Shown: piece after piece, positions 57,542-64,000 of the stretch | How positions within the stretch are numbered: position 1 is the first letter of the stretch | Layout of the letters: the number at the start of each line of letters is the position of its first letter | Assembly (NCBI RefSeq): GCF_051020985.1 | Contig: NC_135008.1 | Location: 1,426,001-1,490,000 of the forward strand | Direction of reading: 5' to 3' | Length of the DNA stretch: 64,000 nucleotides | Source of the DNA: Nomia melanderi | Taxonomy: Eukaryota; Arthropoda; Insecta; Hymenoptera; Halictidae | The notes under the pieces: model-generated | What the model saw: only the letters and a program-made list of their open reading frames with translations | The model's database searches: none | What the model was told of the DNA's origin: nothing | Translations under genes and position numbers: made by a program

Positions 57542-60500
57542 CGATTTCGACTGGTGCGATAGTTCTGTCTTGCACATCTTCCTACTTTGTTATGCAACCT
57601 CTAATCTCCCAAGGCTTCTTCAACTAAATCCCATTGTTCCATCGTTCGAAGACCAGTCAAACATATCGTACGTTGCAAGGAACCTGGCACTCTCTAAGTG
57701 GTCAGATTCGAAGGCGCACTCCGCGAATTTTCCAACCAAAAATTGTATTCTCGGAGCGACTGTATCCGCGGTATGACGTCACGAGTGCCAGATTCCCAGG
57801 AACTGACGGTAATTGTTCCGGGCTCACGATCGTCTCGAGCACAGCGCTACGCCAGGGGTGAGATAGGGCAACGGGTATATAGCGTTACTTCGACCGGGGC
57901 CTCTTATCTCTACCACCGGAATGGGGATTACTATGTTTCTATGGAGTACAACTTGTTAGCCGATAACTCCGCGCCGATAACCGGGGGGTTACGGACGGGC
58001 ACTCGCGAACCGATTCGCGATAATCATTCATTAGGAAATACTCAAACCTTTCGCACCTCGCGCCAGCCGTGCGCGCGTGCGTGTGTCCTAGCGAGGCAGA
58101 GAGACCCACGGAAAAGGGAATAACGCGAGGTGCTTCGAGCAGAGTTACGGACCGTGTCGTTAATGACGCTCACCTTTAAGCCGACTGCGCCGTAACGAGT
58201 TTCCCCGTCGAATTTAATACGGCCGCGCCGCGCCGCGCCGGCCCGCTCTACGCGCGCGCGATCGAATTTTACACCTGTTTATCTGTACCGAGGTAAATCT
58301 GAAATCGACCGTGCGGCCCCGGTTACCGTTGCGCCTCTCTCCGCCGCCGTCGATTTACGATTATGCAACCTACCAGCGGAATCAGACGTGTTACCGACTT
58401 CCGGAGTCGGCCGAGCCGCGCTGGCCGACGGATACTTTATTCAATGAAGTCGGCGCGATGCGATGAACCCTCTTCCCCGGCCTACCAGAGCGAAGTGTGG
58501 GTATGCACCTAACAAGTATACCCGGCTACCCGCGCGTACCGCTAACCGGCAGGCGATCATTTCACACGAACCGAACCGGCGAAAAATGCCAAATGGAATT
58601 CTACGCGCGATGATTAGATTGCGGGTGATTGTGCGTTTATAGAGGTCGCCGCCGCGAAGAATTCTGGGCTGTTAAGCCTTTCGCGAAGCGTACGAGGGGA
58701 TACTATGTGTTCGACGCCGAGATGCGAGGTGTGTTTATAATGGTAATCGGTTTGAATCGTATGGCGGGGTCGATGGAGGGAATACCTGTTTTCCGTGATG
58801 ATTTTGAAGGTTTCTTTGAATTCTTTTGATTCTTTGAAATATAGAAAACGTTGGTGAAGTTGAATTATACGTGAATTGATTGAATAATAGGAAAACGGAA
58901 TTTCGTACTGTTACTGTTCTAGTAATTCAATCGAACGTCGAGATTCTGCGAGTTAGATCTGTTGGGTCTCAGATTTGAGAAGCTCGAATCGTTATGAGAA
59001 ATCTTTGTAGATTCCTTTCTGCTGAGAACATTGTTTCCACTGTATTTTGATGAGTGCTGATTCGCCAGTCAAGTCGTCAATTACTGTTAAATTAATTCTC
59101 TCGATGACGTGAAGTCGTTAGTATTGAAGTTTAGATCCGAGATTCGAGATGAAACGAACTATGGAAAATGACCTTCCATTTCACCGAGAAAATTTCCATA
59201 TTTTGACGAGCGGCGATTCACCGGCGGACGTGTCAATTAATCCAGAAAGTAGGAGAAAAATTTAGCGTGCCCGAGGGGCTCGGGTACACGCCGGCATTGT
59301 GTCCAGTGAGGTGTGAACCGTGGGTGAATGAACTTGCACCAGTTCCAGCGAAGATAGCGCGCAACCTGCCGACCGTGGACCACCTATAGCGCCTCGGGCC
59401 TAAACACCGAGAACCGAGAGGTGGACTCATTCAGGCGGTCGTCGCGGCTGAAATTCCCGGTCGACGGTAATCTTCGCCGGGGACTCCTCTCCGTGGAATC
59501 CACGGGATTCCTGCAGAGGTTCGCGGTAACCGGCCATAAAAATCGGATTCTTTCGAAAGGCCAGAAAACGCAACCCCTTCCTGGACTGCTCTCGCGAGAT
59601 CAATCAGCGATGACCTCTGACTGGACGCGTTGCGTTCCGAGAGACGAGTCGAGGTCGACTGTAAAACTATTCGAGCCATCTGACGGAACGATCTGATACT
59701 CGAACTAATTTATTAGCGAAGCTACTTTTCCGAATCTATTACCATCGTGATTACCAATTAGTACTGTCGAAACTACTTTTGATTCATTATTATCAGAATC
59801 ACCTGTCCATTAATCGATTACCATGAACACTACTTATCGTTTACTTATCGTTTCACTTTCTACGCTCCAAACACCTTCGCTCTCAATTCCCGCTGTTGCA
59901 AAAAGAGAACAATAGTCCCATAAGATTTCCCATCGAAGAAAAGAACGGATCACGCGTCGAATTGAAAGTCGCTGCGGCGAGAGGCCAATTAACCGAGCGT
60001 CGAATCGGTGCTCGCTGAAAAATGAAGTTGAAGTCAAAGAAAGAAGCACCACCGCATCCTCGAGCCTTTAATACGCTCGCCGTACAAAATTGTGCATTAA
60101 GATACCGATCTTTACGAGAGGTTCTAAATAAAACTTCGATGTTTATCTCGGCGAGGAAGTTTTCCCCGGGACAGGCGCGCAGTTGGCAATTTGATCAAAG
60201 GAACGTCTTCCTAGGCGCAATTCCGGCTAACTGACGTCTTATTCAGGATTACTATTTTCGTAATGGCGCGATCATACACTCCGCCGTAAAAGATTCTCCT
60301 GTTTCCCTTCCAGTGTTTATGTCGTTCGCGGTTCGATCGGCGGCCGTCCCGAGGTGCCCGTTAAAATCGAATGGGATCGTTTTACACGAAACACGGCGCG
60401 CGATCGTCGCCGGGAACATCGAAAATTCGCGGGAACGGCCGCCGGATACTTTCAGCCGGGCCTGTACACCGACGATTCCTCACGACTTTCTTATCTGCGC

Positions 60501-63500
60501 GTTATAAAACGAGGAAGACGTATCGGTATATCTCCCGGCGAGAACACGTCTTCACTACTTAAAACGCGTGGCCGTTTAATACATGTATTTTCCGGAAAAC
60601 GGCAACCTACCATCAACTCCCCTCCGCAACGGAACCTACCTACCGGCATCCTCTGTCGCGCCGAGTCGCGACGCGTCGGCATCTTTTTGAAGATTATCGC
60701 CTCCGCGACAGTTCATAAACACCGGCAATAAACGCGACGCATTACGCTCCATTCTCGTCGGCTTTCCCGAGCTTTCATTCACTGAACCGCTTCAAGGTTT
60801 CCGTGGTTTTCCAGCTGCGCGCCGCCGCGAAGGAGATCGCATCTCGCGCTGTTCTACGGAGGAATGCGGCAGACCTGCCATTTTGTCGCGAGAGACGCGC
60901 GGTCATTCGAACGCTGGGGACATTGACGGGTCAACTGAATTTAACGGGAGAACCACCGGACGGGTCAAAATCTGTTCTTGATTTCTTTTTTAAGAAATCT
61001 TCTTCGACGGTCAAGACGCTAAACCGTCGACATTGTCTCCGTTTCCACAAAGGAGCTGCCATCAGCGGCTAAATATGGACTCGCGAGTCGAATTTCGCGG
61101 AATTCGCCGTGACCGGTCATTGTGTGCCGATCCTAAACTGCATATATAAAGGATGATTAGCGTGTCCCGCCAAATTGAGTTTGACTGTAGCAAAGCAAAC
61201 GGAGCGATGGCCGACGACTGTTTGCGATGGAATTCATTGTCGTCCGTAGTCCGAGGCGAAACGTGTCCGGATGTAAATACATGATGACCCGCGTCATTGG
61301 AGTACACTGTGCAACGCTAATGAAACACTCATCCAATCGCAACCAGACTTTCCATTTTCTCAAACACGACATAGAAAAATACGCTCGAGAAGGTCGAAGG
61401 TTTCGATTCTCTCCTGAGTTCTCCAATCAATTATCTGCATCAGCGATTTGCTCTGATTTCGACTTTGCTCTAATTCCATTCCAGCGTCATTTTTTCTCAA
61501 ATAATCATTCCACTTAATTAATACTCACCTAAGACACCCAACGATCTCGATAAATCGCAGCTACAACGAACTCCAAAATATCGAAGGAACGAGTACCCAA
61601 AAGAACCGAGAGGAAGGAGGACAGCAGCCTAATAAATAATAATAGCGGCAGCATAGTAATAATGGCGGACTAATAAACAGCTCGAAAAGTGACTAGACGA
61701 GCCCTCGGAATTTATGGGGATTACTAAATCAATTAAGCCCGCGCCGGTCCGCGGCCAGCGAGCGTCCTGTCGGGGCTCACTCCGCGAAATTGATACGCGA
61801 GCTCCTCTATTTTTCCTCGGCGGTATTACAGCGAAATTTCTGGCATCGCTGATCGAAAGAATCTTACCTGTTCCGTGCGCGCCGCGGAAAAGAAACGCCG
61901 ACGAGCGGCAGCTGATAGCCGCGCGGCGCGGGTTCCGATTATCGATATGCCCCGGGGCGGCTGAAATTAATAGTTTATGGGATCAACGAATTATCATTCA
62001 TACACGGCAGCATGAGGGACGTGAGCTGAATAACCGCTCCTCTCCGCGCCGCGCGGGGCCGGTGCGTGATACGTTCGATGAGCGCGCGGCAATACGAAGC
62101 GATCCGATCGAATGGGATGGGAGAGATGCCCTAGCGGTGTGAAAGCGAGTCCGAGAACGGCCGCGCCGCGCCGCGCGATCAGCGTAATTACACCCGCGAT
62201 CATCCGGCTCGGCTGCGAAACAACGAGCCGCGCCGGTGAGTGATCGATCGCCCGACCGGGACAAATCGGGTAGCTTCTTAAAGTCCAAGGTAACGATTAA
62301 ATGTTGCACGAACGTCCGTTTGGGTAAGCCGGTGTAACCTGGATTAGCGGTGTACATGCCCGCGAGAATACAGGTTTTGTTCGCGGCCGATTTTTACCAA
62401 CGCGAAAAATTATGTTCTTGCTCCTCGATAGCTCTGCCTAACCCTCTGCCACCCCTGCCCCGCCGCGTTAAGACCGCCTTCCGTAATAAACAACAAGATA
62501 ATTGCTAATAACTACTGATAAAGAAGCTAGATTTCTATACACATCGTTCGCGCACGTTTGCACGCGGAGGATACGAATTCTAGGACGGCTGCGGAGGGAG
62601 CGGATACTTTCACCGGGAGTAAAACAACGCCTATTGTTGCCAGTGTTAAGCTTTTGTTGAACTTTCGGTTTAGTTTCGTCGAAATACGCGAGTAAAAGCT
62701 TTCGATAAACGCGATGGATATTCTGTAGCATCTATCGTAGAATCGTGTAGAATCGTTTGCCATGGGAACTAACGATTTCTTTCATTGATGTTGGTCATAT
62801 GCCTCTTTTATGCTAAGTCCGTCATGTTCAATCGGTATGCTGGTTGTTCCAGTGTTGAGAAATGTACTCGTTTCGTGTCGTTTCGATTGGATTATTTCAT
62901 GGTTGCTATTGAAGTATCTATAGAAAGTTCCCGTATTTCTTCCGAGATCGTCTTCTGAACAATGTTATCATTTACTACTTTAGTTGTTTCAGTTTCTTAG
63001 GTTTTATCAGTTATCTACAGTTGTCTTAGGAATATTTCTCTATCGAAGGATTCGCTCGAATCGGATCGATTTACGAGTAGCAACGCGATGACGCGAATTA
63101 CCAGGCTACCTTCGTTCGCTAAACGGCAAGCTCGTCGATTGGAAAAATCGAAGGAGATGAATAATTCTTGAACGATTCTAGTCACGGGTCTGTTAACGAC
63201 TATGCGGCCCGCGGCGCTCACAATAACGATTGTCATTGCTCACGGGTGTTGCCGGACAAGGCGCCAACCCAAATCGTGTCGTCGTAACAGCTTTAATACC
63301 AACATACCGGCCCGCGCACAATGTCATCATTATCATTGTTGCTATTCAACCTGATGCAAGGCCGGAGCCAATCGACCAGCAAGACTGTCCACGTCATTCC
63401 GCGCGGTGAATCGTATCATGCGCCAGCCACTTTCAGATCGAACAGAGGAAAAATGCCGGGGAAACACAAAGCAAGGTTGTTAAAAGCAACGATGAGTTGA

Positions 63501-64000
63501 TAGTATTCTTTATTCCCCGGCGACGCGACTATCTCCCGGCTAATAGTCCCCGTTGAATCGTCATTGAATTCAGAGAATTCCGAAACGCTGTCGGCGCTCG
63601 TGAGCGGATGACGCGCGTCGAACAGATGCGTCCGGCAAACAATCGTGCGCGCAAGTTTGTTGTATTCTTTACACCGGAGCTTTCAAATACCTCGGATGCC
63701 TCGGATTTAGACGGGCTTATCGACATGGCGCTCGCCATTGCGGTTATCTTCGAATCGCTTGGAAACTTACAGCATGCAACGCGACTGTCAAATAGGAATG
63801 TTCAGAGTAACTAGGTAATGGAGATGAGAATCGTACCAAAGAATTATTAAACGACAGTAAGAATAAAAATATCAATCACGATATCTGAAAGCTACTAACA
63901 AGTAGAAATATTCCTATTCTAAATTGAAAACAGAAGGTTTTCGACAGGATTTCACCGAAAGCCAAAGGACAAGCCCTGTCGCGCGCGTGCGTCGCTTTAA

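Larger units (their letters stand above)
53132..64000. other. Gene-free CpG-rich region with scattered repeats
   Basis: Open frames on both strands reach about 140 codons but are mutually overlapping, Arg/Ser-rich and without domains, as expected for CpG-rich DNA. It could be intergenic DNA or a large intron of a gene outside the window. Repeats at 53926-54340, 54554-54826, 56392-56556 and 57224-57541 are listed separately. No tRNA, histone or other recognisable gene was seen. Confidence 0.55.

Noticed and set aside
57698..58123. 141-codon plus-strand frame in the right-hand CpG-rich region
   Set aside because: Arg/Ser/Thr-rich with no domain; overlaps other frames.
1..64000. tRNA, rRNA, CRISPR or bacterial operon features
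   Set aside because: No B-box-like cloverleaf, rRNA segment or regularly spaced direct-repeat array was seen; the genes are intron-containing animal genes.

Overview
This is eukaryotic, intron-bearing nuclear DNA from an insect, most probably a hymenopteran and perhaps a bee. That assignment is an inference from the close arthropod character of the serotonin receptor, the insect-type digestive proteases, the small introns and the base composition. CpG-rich, gene-poor DNA (about 0.5-13.9 kb and 53-64 kb) flanks an AT-rich, gene-dense block. No bacterial or plasmid features, CRISPR arrays, rRNA or tRNA genes were seen.

Layout. 1-486 (+): last coding exon of a 5-HT7-type serotonin receptor, cut by the window edge. 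0.5-15.6 kb: gene-free, CpG-rich until about 13.87 kb, then AT-rich. 15.6-38.2 kb: a compact housekeeping block with BTF3/NAC-beta (-), a C2orf42 homologue (-), cysteamine/N-terminal cysteine dioxygenase ADO (+), the mitochondrial ubiquitin ligase MARCH5 (-), the acyltransferase TMEM68 (+), FKBP12 (+) and the plasma-membrane PI4-kinase scaffold EFR3 (-, 16 exons, with a probable alternative first exon at 40.6 kb). 42.6-53.1 kb: four S1A serine proteases (-,-,+,-), each with four coding exons, the same intron phases (1,0,0) and a TATA box 45-75 bp before the ATG. 53.1-64 kb: no genes seen; it holds tandem repeats, a retroposed insertion and transposon remnants.

Functional links. The housekeeping genes act in unrelated pathways: nascent-chain handling, thiol oxidation and oxygen sensing, mitochondrial ubiquitylation, lipid acylation, prolyl isomerisation and phosphoinositide synthesis. 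The proteases form a tandem array of probable secreted digestive enzymes. All keep the His-Asp-Ser triad and carry a Gly189/Asp226-type specificity pocket like crab collagenase (brachyurin). Only one has a canonical R|IVGG activation site.

Most notable: (1) a U12-type AT-AC intron in FKBP12 with ATATCCTT donor, CCCTTGAC branch motif and AC acceptor; (2) a piggyBac-like TTAA MITE inserted into a second TTAA-flanked repeat, whose empty site survives in another copy in the same window; (3) a GC-AG intron in EFR3 that is forced by an adjacent stop codon; (4) a SWIM-like CxC...CxH zinc motif in the uncharacterised C2orf42 protein; (5) a long N-terminal extension on MARCH5. I did not find a wholly new multi-gene system.
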